Below are positions 27,602-37,118 of a stretch of 64,000 nucleotides of DNA, in pieces (position 1 is the stretch's first letter; every line of letters starts with the position of its first letter). The stretch is from Saccharobesus litoralis. GTDB taxonomy: Bacteria > Pseudomonadota > Gammaproteobacteria > Enterobacterales > Alteromonadaceae. Location: assembly GCF_003063625.1 (NCBI RefSeq), contig NZ_CP026604.1, positions 1,798,001 through 1,862,000 of the forward strand. The letters are read 5' to 3'. The position numbers and the translations under genes are program-made. The notes beneath the pieces were generated by a model. The model saw nothing but the letters and a program-made list of their open reading frames with translations, was not told the DNA's origin and did no database searches.

Positions 27602-29860
27602 TTAATAAGCTTTAACCTTGATGTAAGGACAACTGTTGTTTGACTCAATTAATAAGGTTGTGCCACTAAGCGCTTGGCTTGAAACATAATTACTATTAAT
27701 TGCCAAACTACCTGAACCATCCACCGATGTCACTGTGCCACGGAAGTTACACGAAGTATTTTCATCGCTGTCCCAAAATTGATTGTTTTCGCCGCTTAAG
27801 TCACGATCAAATCTGATACAAGTCCCAGCTGCTAGAGTGACTTCCGTTTTCGTGCTCCAAGGTATATCTATAATTTGGCTACAGCCGCCGACAACCACTT
27901 CACAACCATTGCTATCAACAGTTGAGCCGGCTGGCGTATTCGGACATTGATCAACGTTATCTAATACGCCGTCATTGTCGCTATCACCAATCACTTGACA
28001 ACCATTGCTATCAACAGTTGCACCGGCTGGCGTGTTTGGACATTGATCAACATTATCTAATACGCCGTCATTGTCACTGTCGCCAATCACTTCACAGCCA
28101 TAGCTATCAACAGTTGCACCGGCTGGTGTATTTGGACATTGATCAACGTTATCCAACACGCCGTCATTGTCTGTATCGTAAGTGGATGTCGAACTGGTTG
28201 TTACACCTGAATTGGGAATATTGGCGTAAACTTCTTCGGCTATTTGTTGAGTCCAAGTGGCGACTGGGCCAGAGTTATCTTCTAAATGCTTATAGCCAGT
28301 GCCATCCCAACCGAGGTAGTAAGTGACGTTTGGTGTATCAAACAATCCCCAAGTGTTGATTGCAGCGCCAGATGATAAGGCTTTTTTAAAGGTGTTATTG
28401 GTAAGCTGATTGTTTGGTCCTGTTGGCCCCGACCAGTTAGTTGCATGGTCGCCTGATGCCCACCAGAAGGGTTGCCAAGTGCCTGTTCCCGGTGCGCCAC
28501 TGCTCCAGCTTTGATGTTCATAAGGGACTAACACCGTGTTATTGCGAATAATGTTATTACGCTCCCAGCCACCGTGTAAGTTGATATCGCAATTTAATGT
28601 ATTGTTTTCGACAAGGTTGCCCGTGGCTGACCACTGCAATGTGATGTGTCGTACGTTTTGAATATCATTACCTGTAATCCAGCTATCATATAGTTTCGAA
28701 CCACGTATATAGCCATTGCCACCAGCCCCTTTGTTCCAAGAGCCGTTAAAGGTATTGTTGGAAATCGTCATGTTTTTAGCAAATTCAGTAACAATTGGAT
28801 GAGAACCAATCATTTCCATTGCGACATTATCTACCCAACCATTGTAGGCCCATTTAAATAATATGCCGTGAATGGCATCTTGTGGGCATAAGTTTTCATA
28901 GCGAAAAGTGACACCATTAGGGTTAGAGGCAGCATCGTACACTCCCGTATTATAGGGCGCACAATCTGTATTGGATTTGTCCATGGTTAAGTAAAAGTCT
29001 TGAAAACCGGCCTGTTCAATGGCAGTGACTGGCATAACCCGACTTTTATAACCACTGTCGTTGGTTAAAGCGATGTCAAATTCAAGAGGCTGATCTAAAG
29101 TCACTTGATCATTGCTATTGTTTACCGCAGTGACTTTAAATATTTGAGTACGCATGTGACCTGTTGTGACGTGACTCTTGTTACGTTTGCTACTTGGTAC
29201 TTGGCCTAAATCTAAAAAAGCGGTGTCATTAGCGGCACCAACATAGATTAAATCACCTACTGAGAAGTGGCTTGCGCCGTTGTTTTCAAGCTTCAAAACG
29301 GTATCGCCAATGGCTGCACTTTGATCAAATTCAATGGCATGCTTCCAGTGAAAGTTAATACTGCCTTCGTAGGCTTGTTCATTTGGGTGTTTTAAGCGCG
29401 TTTCAACACGAAAAGCGGCAAAACCTGGCCAGTATTTTTTATCAAAATCAGGTGCACCATCGCTCGCTGTGCCATAAGGCTGCCAAGAGTTGATTACAAT
29501 GTTTGTGCCGCTTGTAGGGGAGTTACCCATACCTTTGATAATTATGCCTGAGCGATCAATATGAACTTCTTGAGCAATATTAATTTCCCCTGCTGGAAGT
29601 TGAATGGTGATCAAGTTGTCAGGACTATTGTTAAGGTTTATTTCGTTATCGATGATAGATTGAATAGCCGCAGCGTCATCTTGCCCATCATTGGCAATAA
29701 CACCGTAATCGACAGCATTAATAACACTATTGCTGGTGGTTGGTAATGCTGATCCATTATTAAAGCCAGCTGTGGCATAGGCTGAGCTTACGGTCGCCAT
29801 ACAGAGCATAGCTAAAGGCGCAACTGTATACCTTGTCTTCATTTTTATCGTGTTGTTCAT
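27602..29860 (-). CDS. Secreted right-handed beta-helix lyase-like protein with thrombospondin type 3 repeats
   Basis: About 752 residues from the ATG at 29860, which has a TAGGT site and gives a clear signal peptide ending VSSAYATA. Domain order is as follows. First is a pectate-lyase/GH28-related beta-helix (about 40-560), with the pectate-lyase-superfamily opening VINAVDYGVIANDGQDDAAA and many Asn-rich rungs (MTISNNTFNGS, LVENNTLNCD, IIRNNTVLV). Then come three 32-residue thrombospondin type 3 calcium repeats (DNDGVLDNVDQCPNTPAGAT). Last is a cysteine-containing C-terminal domain of about 95 residues that looks like a carbohydrate-binding or anchoring module. It probably degrades a uronate-rich polysaccharide outside the cell. 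A TTGGTAAGGCCA site lies about 70 bases upstream of the start. The precise family is not recognised. Confidence 0.8.
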   Translation of the reverse strand: MNNTIKMKTRYTVAPLAMLCMATVSSAYATAGFNNGSALPTTSNSVINAVDYGVIANDGQDDAAAIQSIIDNEINLNNSPDNLITIQLPAGEINIAQEVHIDRSGIIIKGMGNSPTSGTNIVINSWQPYGTASDGAPDFDKKYWPGFAAFRVETRLKHPNEQAYEGSINFHWKHAIEFDQSAAIGDTVLKLENNGASHFSVGDLIYVGAANDTAFLDLGQVPSSKRNKSHVTTGHMRTQIFKVTAVNNSNDQVTLDQPLEFDIALTNDSGYKSRVMPVTAIEQAGFQDFYLTMDKSNTDCAPYNTGVYDAASNPNGVTFRYENLCPQDAIHGILFKWAYNGWVDNVAMEMIGSHPIVTEFAKNMTISNNTFNGSWNKGAGGNGYIRGSKLYDSWITGNDIQNVRHITLQWSATGNLVENNTLNCDINLHGGWERNNIIRNNTVLVPYEHQSWSSGAPGTGTWQPFWWASGDHATNWSGPTGPNNQLTNNTFKKALSSGAAINTWGLFDTPNVTYYLGWDGTGYKHLEDNSGPVATWTQQIAEEVYANIPNSGVTTSSTSTYDTDNDGVLDNVDQCPNTPAGATVDSYGCEVIGDSDNDGVLDNVDQCPNTPAGATVDSNGCQVIGDSDNDGVLDNVDQCPNTPAGSTVDSNGCEVVVGGCSQIIDIPWSTKTEVTLAAGTCIRFDRDLSGENNQFWDSDENTSCNFRGTVTSVDGSGSLAINSNYVSSQALSGTTLLIESNNSCPYIKVKAY
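27905..28180 (-). repeat. Three tandem 96-bp coding repeats (thrombospondin type 3)
   Basis: Nearly identical 96-base units encode DNDGVLDNVDQCPNTPAG followed by variable V-D-S-x-G-C. The low divergence at DNA level suggests recent duplication and possible length variation between strains. Confidence 0.8.
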
Positions 29861-29921
29861 AGTGTGAGTACCTAATACATTTAATTTATAGTGAACTATC
29901 ATCAACCTCTTACTTGTTTAA

Positions 29922-29933
29922 TTGGTAAGGCCA
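29922..29933 (+). promoter_or_regulatory. TTGGTAAGGCCA operator-like site upstream of the beta-helix gene
   Basis: Exact 12-base match to the sites before the uronate operon (35422) and gnd (50288). The flanking CTATCA...ATTAAA arrangement is shared with the site at 33750. Confidence 0.7.
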
Positions 29934-30153
29934 TATGATAGTGATATAAGTATTGGTGATCTTTTACACTTAGGCAATGTATGTAACTAAAAATTAACAA
30001 ATAATATCGCTATATGTTATTACCTTGTGTTTTTTAGTTTTTTGTAAGGGGGGTAATTTGCTTTGGTAAATAAGGTTTGCTGTAGGTTAAGGCTGGATTT
30101 TATACAGCGCTCTTGCTTTTTCAGGCTTAAAATAATCGTTTTCAAAAATAAAA

Positions 30154-30212
30154 TTTTTGTGGGCGAGTATTTATGCTTGCAGAGCCTGCAAACCTTTATG
30201 TCGAAAAAGCAA
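30154..30212. repeat. Dispersed repeat 'GCTTGCAGAGCCTGCAAACC', copy 3
   Basis: Has the 'tttgtgggcga' lead and the same core as copies 1 and 2. A degenerate fourth copy (TTATGCTTGCAGAGTC) lies near 34110. Confidence 0.75.
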
Positions 30213-30215
30213 AGC

Positions 30216-30380
30216 TAGTGCTGATTCCAGAAAGAAATGATCAGTTGAATCCCTTGTAGGTTGGCCTTCAGGCCAATATTTAAACCCTTGTAACTCGCGT
30301 ACCCATCGGCCTAAAGACCGGCCTACACTGAACAACCTCAATTAATCAAAATTAAATTGAAAAAGTACTAGCAAAAGAAA
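30216..30380. repeat. Modular repeat sharing both ends with 925-1160
   Basis: The left part 'tccagaaagaaatgatcagt' and the right part 'aatcaaaattaaattgaaaa' match the region near 925-1160, while the middle differs. Here the middle holds palindromes around TTGGCC/GGCCAA. The right part also occurs inverted at 49226-49251. Confidence 0.65.
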
Positions 30381-30480
30381 AGTAGGGACTTTTAAGCCAA
30401 GTCTCGTCATAACAGCTTTAGTATGTTTTAACTTATCGCGAGAAGCTCGCTGCTTGAGATGTTGAATGGTTAGCTTTAAA

Positions 30481-30514
30481 TAAAAAAGCGGTACTAACTG
30501 AGTTAATACCGCTT
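30481..30514 (-). terminator. Terminator of the second TonB receptor gene
   Basis: AAGCGGTA-C-TAAC and GTTA-A-TACCGCTT pair around TGA. On the minus strand the stem is followed by six T, about 40 bases after the receptor's stop. Confidence 0.85.
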
Positions 30515-30550
30515 GCATATAGACAAGGGAGTTAATGAAGTTATGCGAGC

Positions 30551-33526
30551 TTAGAAGAAGTTATATTTAAGCCCAACTGTAAATACTTTACCTGCGTACT
30601 TGGTTGTACGTGGCATCCAGTCATTGGCTTGATATTCCTCATATAAGCTCTCAGTTAAGTTGTATGCTTTAAAGCTGATTTCTGCATCTTTGGTTATCTT
30701 GTAGTAAGCAGAGGCGTCTAAACGTCCCGCGGCTGCTACACTTCTATCACCTGAACCATTAGCCGTTCCTGTTGTTCTTAGGTCATAGGCTGTACGATAG
30801 TTATAAGCTAAACGCACACCAAAGCTTTCTTGCTCGTAATAAACGATAGCGTTGTACGTATCATCTGAAATACCAGGAATACGGCTTTCGTCATCATCAT
30901 CTTGGCTAGTTTTCGAGTAGTTAAGAACACCGCCTAAGCCATTGAATGGGTAAGGTAAAAAGTCCAGATTTTGCTGGATTGAAAGTTCAAAGCCGCTAAC
31001 TGATATTGTCTCAGCTAAGTTGACTAAACCAGACATGCGAACTTCATCACCAGCGCTTAATAAGCTTGGGTCTGACAAATTATGATTACCATCAGTAATA
31101 CACGTGCCGTCAGCTTGCTCAGATAATTTACCTAAATTAACCCCAGTACCTTCTAGTGCGCTTGAATCACAAATACCCACACTATCAAATAAATTGCTAA
31201 TTTCTTTTTGGAAATACGCTAACGTAATTGCACTGCCTTCTCGGTTATACCATTCAAGCGACAAATCGTACGAATCAGCTTCGAAAGGTTTTATTCCTGT
31301 ACCTGGTAAGTCAACGGTAGCTAAACCTGGAATATACTTAAACTTGGCTGTTGGCGATGCAGAACGCAGATCAGGACGCGCTAAGTTTTTGTTATAAGCA
31401 AATCGCATGATCAGCTTTTCATCTTCATCTAAATTTGCCGATAAATTCACACTGGGTAAAAAGTGGTTATAGTCATCAGTGTATACACCAACTGGCAAGT
31501 TATTAATATCGCCTTGCCCCGCTAATGGCGCTTTAGCTTCAGTTTCTGATTGAATATAGCGACCTCCAACATTACCGCGTAAGTAAGTCGGACCAAATAA
31601 TTCAGCTTCAAAGTTAGCCATACCGTATAAAGCATGAGTTTTAAGCCCTGAGCTATACACGAAACCATCAGCTTGACGGCCACCACGTTTAATGTACCCA
31701 GTTGGTGTAAATTCAGCGACTTCGCCATCAGATGAAGGAGCGATGTCGTTAATATTGATACTGCCAATTAATGCTGCACTCATGCTATCAAAATCAAATG
31801 AACGCCAACCTTGTGCTGCAGTAACAAAACCATCTGCTTTACCATCAAAGAAATGTTGCTCCGACACATAAGAAGGATCGGTGATTTTGCTACTGGTCAT
31901 GATTCCAGTGGGATCAATACCAATAGAGGAGCCTTTAGCATAAGTTGAATCTTGGAAAGAATCGGCAAAGCGGTAACCAAATTTAATACTGCTAATTAAA
32001 CCATCGTCAAAGTCACGCTTAGCGTTAAAACTAAATGAATCTTTTGAATGCTCAATTTGCTCAAAATTACCGGTTATCAACATATACAGTTTGTTAGCAG
32101 ATTCAGCTGATGAAAACACGGTGGCAGTATTGGCAACGGCCATTTTAGGACTCCAAACAGCGTTGTCAAAATCCATCGCGTTTTCAGTGCCTGTCATATT
32201 GAAATAAAATGCGCCAATATCACCTTCACCTGTGTAAACCGAGCCATCGACTCCTGTTTCTACTTTATCAATACGGTTTGATAATAGAACTTCGGTACGG
32301 CGGTTAGTGGCGTCAGATAAGGTTAAATTCCCATCAAATGTCCATTGTTCGCCTTCCCATTTTGCGTCAAACATAAAGGCTTGGGCATCTTGTAATTGTT
32401 CATCTTTACGGTTGTCGTAGTAATAGCCGGCATCACTAAAGTCGATGCCAGATAATACGTATATCGATTGACCGTCTTTACCTTTTGTACCAGTATCTCG
32501 TGGCCCGAACTGTGCAACAGGCGTAATACCTGAAGTACCTTTGTCTAAACGCACCTCCAATTGCTCTAAGCGCGAATCATCTAAGTTACGCTCTGTAATA
32601 ATAGTGGTGGCACCTAAGGTTAAATTATCATTCGGTTTATATTCGATACCGCCTGAGAAAGAGAAACGGTCACCGCCTGTCACTTCACTTTGTTGGCGAT
32701 ATTCTCCAGGGAATTGCACGATAGCATCGTCAGCAAGGTTGTTTGCCGCTTTCCACTCAGCAAAGGTTTGGTTGCCATTCTCGAACCATGAATCTTTCAT
32801 AGTTTCGTAAGCATTGATTTTAATTACGTCTTGGCGGAAAGTTTGCTTGGAATAGGCTAACGTACCAGAAACGGCTAATTCACCCTCAATTAATTGTTTT
32901 GACGCGGCGATAGATACTTGAGGATCCATTGAGTCCGCTAGCTCCTCGTAACGCGTACCAATTTGCATACGTAATGAATCTTTGCGTTGTAACGGGCTTT
33001 TAACTTTTTTATTGACTGTTCCAGCTATACCACCTTCTACCATATCAGCAGTTAATGATTTTTGTACGCTAATGCCGTTGAATACTGAAGGGTTATATGC
33101 GCCAAATGGGTTTCCTGGGCCATAGGGTGAGGTGCCACGAGTTGGTGTAGCCATGGCTTGCCCATTTGCGGTAGTGGCAACAAAACCTGAAGGTAAACCA
33201 CGTAAGTTAATACTTGATTCGCGGCGAGTGCCTTCACGGTTTAATTGTACACCTGGTACCGCCTGTAAAGCTTCACCCATGTCTAAAGCGGGTAAAGAAC
33301 CTATGTCGTCTGCTGAAATACCGTCTACAATAGTAGGTGACATTTTTTTCTCGTTTATGGCTGACTCTAAGTTGCCTCTAAAACTACTAACGATTTCGAT
33401 TACTTCGACTTCGTCATCTGAACTTTGCTCATTGGCATAGGCGCTGGTGCAGGCTAATGCAATACAAGCACTGATAGTTGTTTTTTTAAATAGTGCAATG
33501 TGTGTGTTTGGTTGCTTAATGGTCAT
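30551..33526 (-). CDS. TonB-dependent outer-membrane receptor (second)
   Basis: 991 residues. A signal peptide (CIALACTSAYA) precedes the TonB-box-like EVEVIEIVSSFRGNLE. The plug then carries ALDMGEALQAVPGVQLNREG and SINLRGLPSGFVATT. The long barrel ends KVFTVGLKYNFF. It belongs to the same subfamily as the receptor at 1.6-4.8 kb, with shared phrases such as FEADSYDLSLEWYNREGSAI, but has clearly diverged. A TCAGTAAGGCCA site in its promoter region links it to the uronate operon and the beta-helix gene, so it probably imports a uronate-containing oligosaccharide. Confidence 0.93.
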   Translation of the reverse strand: MTIKQPNTHIALFKKTTISACIALACTSAYANEQSSDDEVEVIEIVSSFRGNLESAINEKKMSPTIVDGISADDIGSLPALDMGEALQAVPGVQLNREGTRRESSINLRGLPSGFVATTANGQAMATPTRGTSPYGPGNPFGAYNPSVFNGISVQKSLTADMVEGGIAGTVNKKVKSPLQRKDSLRMQIGTRYEELADSMDPQVSIAASKQLIEGELAVSGTLAYSKQTFRQDVIKINAYETMKDSWFENGNQTFAEWKAANNLADDAIVQFPGEYRQQSEVTGGDRFSFSGGIEYKPNDNLTLGATTIITERNLDDSRLEQLEVRLDKGTSGITPVAQFGPRDTGTKGKDGQSIYVLSGIDFSDAGYYYDNRKDEQLQDAQAFMFDAKWEGEQWTFDGNLTLSDATNRRTEVLLSNRIDKVETGVDGSVYTGEGDIGAFYFNMTGTENAMDFDNAVWSPKMAVANTATVFSSAESANKLYMLITGNFEQIEHSKDSFSFNAKRDFDDGLISSIKFGYRFADSFQDSTYAKGSSIGIDPTGIMTSSKITDPSYVSEQHFFDGKADGFVTAAQGWRSFDFDSMSAALIGSININDIAPSSDGEVAEFTPTGYIKRGGRQADGFVYSSGLKTHALYGMANFEAELFGPTYLRGNVGGRYIQSETEAKAPLAGQGDINNLPVGVYTDDYNHFLPSVNLSANLDEDEKLIMRFAYNKNLARPDLRSASPTAKFKYIPGLATVDLPGTGIKPFEADSYDLSLEWYNREGSAITLAYFQKEISNLFDSVGICDSSALEGTGVNLGKLSEQADGTCITDGNHNLSDPSLLSAGDEVRMSGLVNLAETISVSGFELSIQQNLDFLPYPFNGLGGVLNYSKTSQDDDDESRIPGISDDTYNAIVYYEQESFGVRLAYNYRTAYDLRTTGTANGSGDRSVAAAGRLDASAYYKITKDAEISFKAYNLTESLYEEYQANDWMPRTTKYAGKVFTVGLKYNFF

Positions 33527-34145
33527 TCTATGTCCCCATGAAATTACGATATGTGTACAACTTCGATTTAAAGATTAGCATCAAGTTAGATGATGATAAA
33601 GTGGCCTGTCCAATATTTTTTAAATAAAAGTTAATTTTCGTCAGTTTTGTTACAATGGTGAAACAAGTTTTCATGTCTTGATAATTGGTGGATTTGATGA
33701 AAATTGATTTAAAATCAGTTTGTTATGATTTTGTTGGTTGGTTTTTTAATCAGTAAGGCCAGTTGATAGATTTTTTGGATCTAAATTTAGTGCTGTTAGT
33801 ATATTTTTGACTTAAAAGGTGAAATGGTAAATTTATCTATTGCTGTGATGTGCTTATCAGGCCAATTTGTGGAGGTAATGAGAATACATTAGAACGCGAT
33901 TCAATCTAGGCTGGTCATTGCACATTCATTGTGGGTATTTAGCTGGGGGCTGTGTCTTTTGTGTAGGCGAGCATTTATGCCAATGTCGTTAACTTAAGCC
34001 AACGTAGGTTGGCGCTGAGCTTGCGAAGCCCAACACAAGCTTTATTTTTTGTTGGGCTTCATTCTTCAGCCCAACCTACCAAAAATCGTTAACTTAATGG
34101 CATTGGCATTTATGCTTGCAGAGTCTTAAAATTTTGCATTTTTTA
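33527..34145. other. Intergenic region with operator site and repeat debris
   Basis: About 620 bases, no gene. It contains the TCAGTAAGGCCA site (33750-33761). It also has a nested palindromic repeat near 33990-34105, with 'TTGGCGCTGAGCTTGCGAAG', 'GCCCAAC...GTTGGGC' stems and 'AATCGTTAACTTAATGGCAT', the last also present at 49262. Confidence 0.6.
33750..33761 (+). promoter_or_regulatory. TCAGTAAGGCCA operator-like site upstream of TonB receptor 2
   Basis: Differs from TTGGTAAGGCCA in the first bases only. It is placed about 225 bases before the receptor start and preceded on the minus strand by CTATCA, as at the beta-helix gene. Confidence 0.6.
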
Positions 34146-34173
34146 AATTAAAACCTGATCGCTTTGGCTATAG
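34146..34173. repeat. Right-end remnant of the TATAGTC MITE-like element
   Basis: 'AAACCTGATCGCTTTGGCTATAG' matches the right end of the MITE-like elements with one change and stops two bases before the stop codon of the next gene. No left end is present. Confidence 0.65.
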
Positions 34174-34174
34174 A

Positions 34175-35023
34175 TTATTGCGCAACCTTAAAAACTTTGC
34201 GAGTGGATAAATTTAATGCCTGATCTAAATGGGCAAAATACTGATTAAATAAGCGATCAAATTGACCTGTGTGCTCTAGGGTATCTAAGCCTCGTGTTAT
34301 ATCGACAGCTAATTGCGGCTTGGAAGGCGTAACATAAAAGTATACGGGTAGGTCAAGTTGTAACAGTATGGTTTTTTCAATAGTCAAATTAGGGTATTGC
34401 GGTTTACGATAGCGATACTCAGCAATGACTTCGTTAATGCCACGTGGAAAATAGTCAAATCGTTGCTTGCTTAACATAGCAAATAATCCGTCATAGCTAG
34501 AAGAAGTGACAAGGTTAAAGCCATGGCGTTTTAAAATGGGAGTAATCGACCAGATATGTCCGGTTCCTAAATTGAGTGCTTTAAGTTGATGTAAATGATT
34601 AATTTGATTAAACCTCACTTGCTCTTGTTGATTGATTAAAAAAACACGTTGGCCGAGCAATCCTTTTAGTATGGGTTTATTGATTTGGTTGAGTTGTTGC
34701 TGCCAATGTGCTCTATAGGCTGCCCACATAACGTGTAAGCTTCGGCCTTGGGTTAATTGTTTATAGGCGCGGGCCTCGTTAATCGGTTGGCTTAACTCGA
34801 CTTGGTAGTTTTGATTGAGTTGACTGGCGTTGAGCGCCTTTTGTAAAAGAGTAAATGCATACTCGCCTCGTGCATCATTTGGCGAGTCACTCGGAGAAAT
34901 TAAAATAACTTTTTCAGCGCAATAGACTGGCCAACTACAGACTAAACAAACGAGCAATATTAAAACCCTTTTGGTTAATCTATTGATAAACATTGATTTT
35001 TTATCTAAATAACGCCAAAGCAT
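34175..35023 (-). CDS. Orphan periplasmic solute-binding-like protein (1)
   Basis: 282 residues with a signal peptide (LILLVCLVCSWPVYCA). The fold appears to be the type 2 periplasmic-binding protein: VILISPSDSPNDARGEYAF strand start, PILKGLLGQRVFLI in the hinge region, and RFDYFPRGINEVIAEY in lobe two. No permease or ATPase gene adjoins it. It shares the PILKGL...R and DY-x-PRG-x-x-E motifs with the protein at 46927 in the uronate operon, so the two are paralogues. It may sense or capture a small acid for a partner encoded elsewhere; the ligand is unknown. The start at 35023 has a GAGG site. Confidence 0.75.
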   Translation of the reverse strand: MLWRYLDKKSMFINRLTKRVLILLVCLVCSWPVYCAEKVILISPSDSPNDARGEYAFTLLQKALNASQLNQNYQVELSQPINEARAYKQLTQGRSLHVMWAAYRAHWQQQLNQINKPILKGLLGQRVFLINQQEQVRFNQINHLHQLKALNLGTGHIWSITPILKRHGFNLVTSSSYDGLFAMLSKQRFDYFPRGINEVIAEYRYRKPQYPNLTIEKTILLQLDLPVYFYVTPSKPQLAVDITRGLDTLEHTGQFDRLFNQYFAHLDQALNLSTRKVFKVAQ

Positions 35024-35421
35024 AAAGCTTAGCCTCGAACTGGTTTAATCTACTCACACTCATTATAGTGTATAATCTTCTCGCTCAGGTCTTATGGTTC
35101 ATTGTCAGCGCTTACTCTCGACTTGGCTTACATGGATGTAAGTGCTTAGGTTTCGTCTGGAACAGGAAACCTGTGGCTCCTGCGTCGTCCTAATACCTAA
35201 ATCCACTTTCTTCCATTAAGAGCGGCAGCCCTAATCACATAGTAGAGCATATGCTCATGGGGTCTCGAAGCTTGCCTGCATGGATGCAGGTAAGGGGCGA
35301 GAGCAGGACGCGGTAGCTTTGACGGCTTTGCTTACATGGATGTAAGTACTTAGGTTTTGTCTGGAACTAGAAACCTGCCCCTAAAACCTGATCGCTTTGA
35401 CTATATATTAGTGTAATTATA
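35024..35421. other. Intergenic region dominated by a MITE-like repeat
   Basis: About 400 bases between two divergent genes, most of it filled by the element at 35071-35405. No gene is seen. Confidence 0.6.
35071..35405. repeat. MITE-like element, copy B (335 bp, longest)
   Basis: The left end TATAATCTTCTCGCTCAGG and right end CCTGATCGCTTTGACTATA are as in the other copies. The interior has extra modules: 'TTACATGGATGTAAG' twice, 'CTGCATGGATGCAGG' and the constant GAGCATATGCTC palindrome. It lies just upstream of the uronate operon promoter. Confidence 0.85.
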
Positions 35422-35462
35422 TTGGTAAGGCCACTTGACTATACTATTTCTATGCTTATACT
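35422..35462 (+). promoter_or_regulatory. Operator plus sigma-70 promoter of the uronate/nickel operon
   Basis: TTGGTAAGGCCA at 35422-35433 touches the -35 box TTGACT (35435-35440). After 16 bases comes TATACT (35457-35462). The gnd promoter at 50288 has the same geometry: operator, then -35 within 2 bases, 16-base spacer, -10. A repressor of the FadR type bound here would block polymerase. Confidence 0.75.
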
Positions 35463-35521
35463 GTGATTATTGCATACACAAATGATAGCTCAAATTCGTT
35501 AAAATTTAGTTATCGTATAAC

Positions 35522-37003
35522 TTGATAGGTATAACAGTGAGATTAGGTGAGCCGTTGTTGGCGCAGTTCAAGCTAAATACGCATGCGCAATTGATTGATT
35601 ATCCAAAATATCAGCGTCAGGACTTACAAATAGGGATTGTCCACCTAGGTTTAGGTGCATTTCATCGTTCTCATCAAGCGGTCTTTACCGACCTTGCGTT
35701 AAATAAAACTCAAGATACCCGCTGGGGAATTTGTGGCGTTGCTTTTAGAAATGAAGCATTAAAAAGCGCACTTAATGAACAACAAGGTTTATATACCAAT
35801 GTTATTTGTGGTACCGAGCAACATTTCCAAGTGATTGGCTCGATTAAACATGCGTTAGTGGCGTCCAGCCAAATTGACCAAGTGTTGGCGACCATTGCTT
35901 TACCTAGCGTAAAAATGGTTTCACTGACGGTTACTGAAAAAGGCTATTGCCTGAACGAATTAGGCCAATTGAATCAAGAAATTGCCGATGTCCAGCACGA
36001 CATTGCCCACATTGAGCAGCCAAAAACCGCGGTCGGTATTTTAGTGGCCGGTTTTAAACAACGCTTTGATAATCAACAACCGGCTTTTAATGTATTGGCC
36101 TGTGATAATTTGCCTGATAACGGCGATAAATTAAAGTCAGCTGTGATTGCTATGGCCAATCATATCAATCCTGCTTTAGCGAGTTGGATTGAAAGTCAGG
36201 CATTATTCCCTAATACCATGGTGGACTGCATTACCCCTAAAACAGAAAGCGAAACATTAAATGCTGTGGAAGCTAACTTAGGGTTTAGTGATTTAGTGCC
36301 CGTGCAAAGAGAACCTTTTGCGCAATGGGTAATAGAAGATTTAGACGGCTTTGAGCGCCCTGCGTGGGAACAAGCCGGTGTATTGTTTACCAATGATGTA
36401 GCCGGTTTTGAACGCGCTAAGTTACGCATCTTAAATGGTACCCATTCAGCGCTGGCGTATATTGGCACCTTGCTGGGCTATGAAACAGTATACGACGCGA
36501 TAAGCAATGATAAAGTTCGCAGCTTTATCGCTAGCCTATTAACTTACGAAATTATCCCGAGTATAGATGCGCCAACTGGACTTGATTTAGCAAGCTATGC
36601 TGACGATATATTAAGTCGCTACCAAAACCCTGCTATTCGTCATTTATTGCTGCAAATTGCGGCAGACGGTTCGTTGAAAATTCCTGTACGCACCTTAGCC
36701 CCAATTGAAGAAAACATTAAAGCGGGACGTTCTATCGAGCAGTTAAGTATGGTGGTTGCTGCTTGGATCCGCTTTGTCGTTGCTCGCACAAAACAGGGTG
36801 ATGAAATAGCAGATCCTAAAGCACAGGCTTTAGTTTTGGCAGTTAATCGTTTTAATGGTGATGTCGCTCAAGATATTAAAGCGTTTTTATCCATTGACGG
36901 TGTGGTGTGTCAGTCATTACTGGAAAACTCAATTTTCATTGATTCAGTTGTGTCTGCTTATCACAGGTTGGATGATTTATTAGCTAGATTAGCGGCTCGC
37001 TAA
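35522..37003 (+). CDS. uxuB: Mannitol-dehydrogenase-family oxidoreductase, probable fructuronate reductase
   Basis: NAD-dependent reduction of D-fructuronate to D-mannonate in the cytoplasm is predicted. The 493-residue length suits UxuB. Family features are IVHLGLGAFHRSHQAV near residues 39-54 (nucleotide binding), VTEKGYC at 137-143, NTMVDCITP at 231-239, and the catalytic AKLRILNGTHSALAYIG with Lys300, Asn305 and His308. The frame starts with TTG at 35522; a GTG at 35537 with an ATAGG site just before it is an equally good choice. It is first in a 14-gene same-strand train that holds KduD, KduI, a TRAP transporter, gluconokinase and the LarA set. No mannonate dehydratase (UxuA) is in the window, which raises the question of where mannonate goes. 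Altronate- or mannitol-type substrates are alternatives. Confidence 0.88.
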   Translation: MIGITVRLGEPLLAQFKLNTHAQLIDYPKYQRQDLQIGIVHLGLGAFHRSHQAVFTDLALNKTQDTRWGICGVAFRNEALKSALNEQQGLYTNVICGTEQHFQVIGSIKHALVASSQIDQVLATIALPSVKMVSLTVTEKGYCLNELGQLNQEIADVQHDIAHIEQPKTAVGILVAGFKQRFDNQQPAFNVLACDNLPDNGDKLKSAVIAMANHINPALASWIESQALFPNTMVDCITPKTESETLNAVEANLGFSDLVPVQREPFAQWVIEDLDGFERPAWEQAGVLFTNDVAGFERAKLRILNGTHSALAYIGTLLGYETVYDAISNDKVRSFIASLLTYEIIPSIDAPTGLDLASYADDILSRYQNPAIRHLLLQIAADGSLKIPVRTLAPIEENIKAGRSIEQLSMVVAAWIRFVVARTKQGDEIADPKAQALVLAVNRFNGDVAQDIKAFLSIDGVVCQSLLENSIFIDSVVSAYHRLDDLLARLAAR

Positions 37004-37118
37004 ATGGATTTGTCGCTGGGCTTTTATTTAATGAAAGCACATTTAAAAAACTAGATGCTGTCGCAGAGTAACGTTAAAGCAACAGCCAATACGTAATAGA
37101 AAAAATAAAAGGTTTATC

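Larger units (their letters stand above)
29861..30480. other. Intergenic region with an operator and dispersed repeats
   Basis: About 620 bases with no credible gene. It holds the promoter region of the beta-helix gene with its TTGGTAAGGCCA site, the third TGCTTGCAGAGCCTGCAAAC module, and a modular repeat at 30216-30380. Confidence 0.6.

Noticed and set aside
27905-28330. Plus-strand 134-residue frame rich in Arg/His/Tyr over the thrombospondin repeats
   Set aside because: It is the opposite-strand shadow of the coding repeats and owes its regularity to them.
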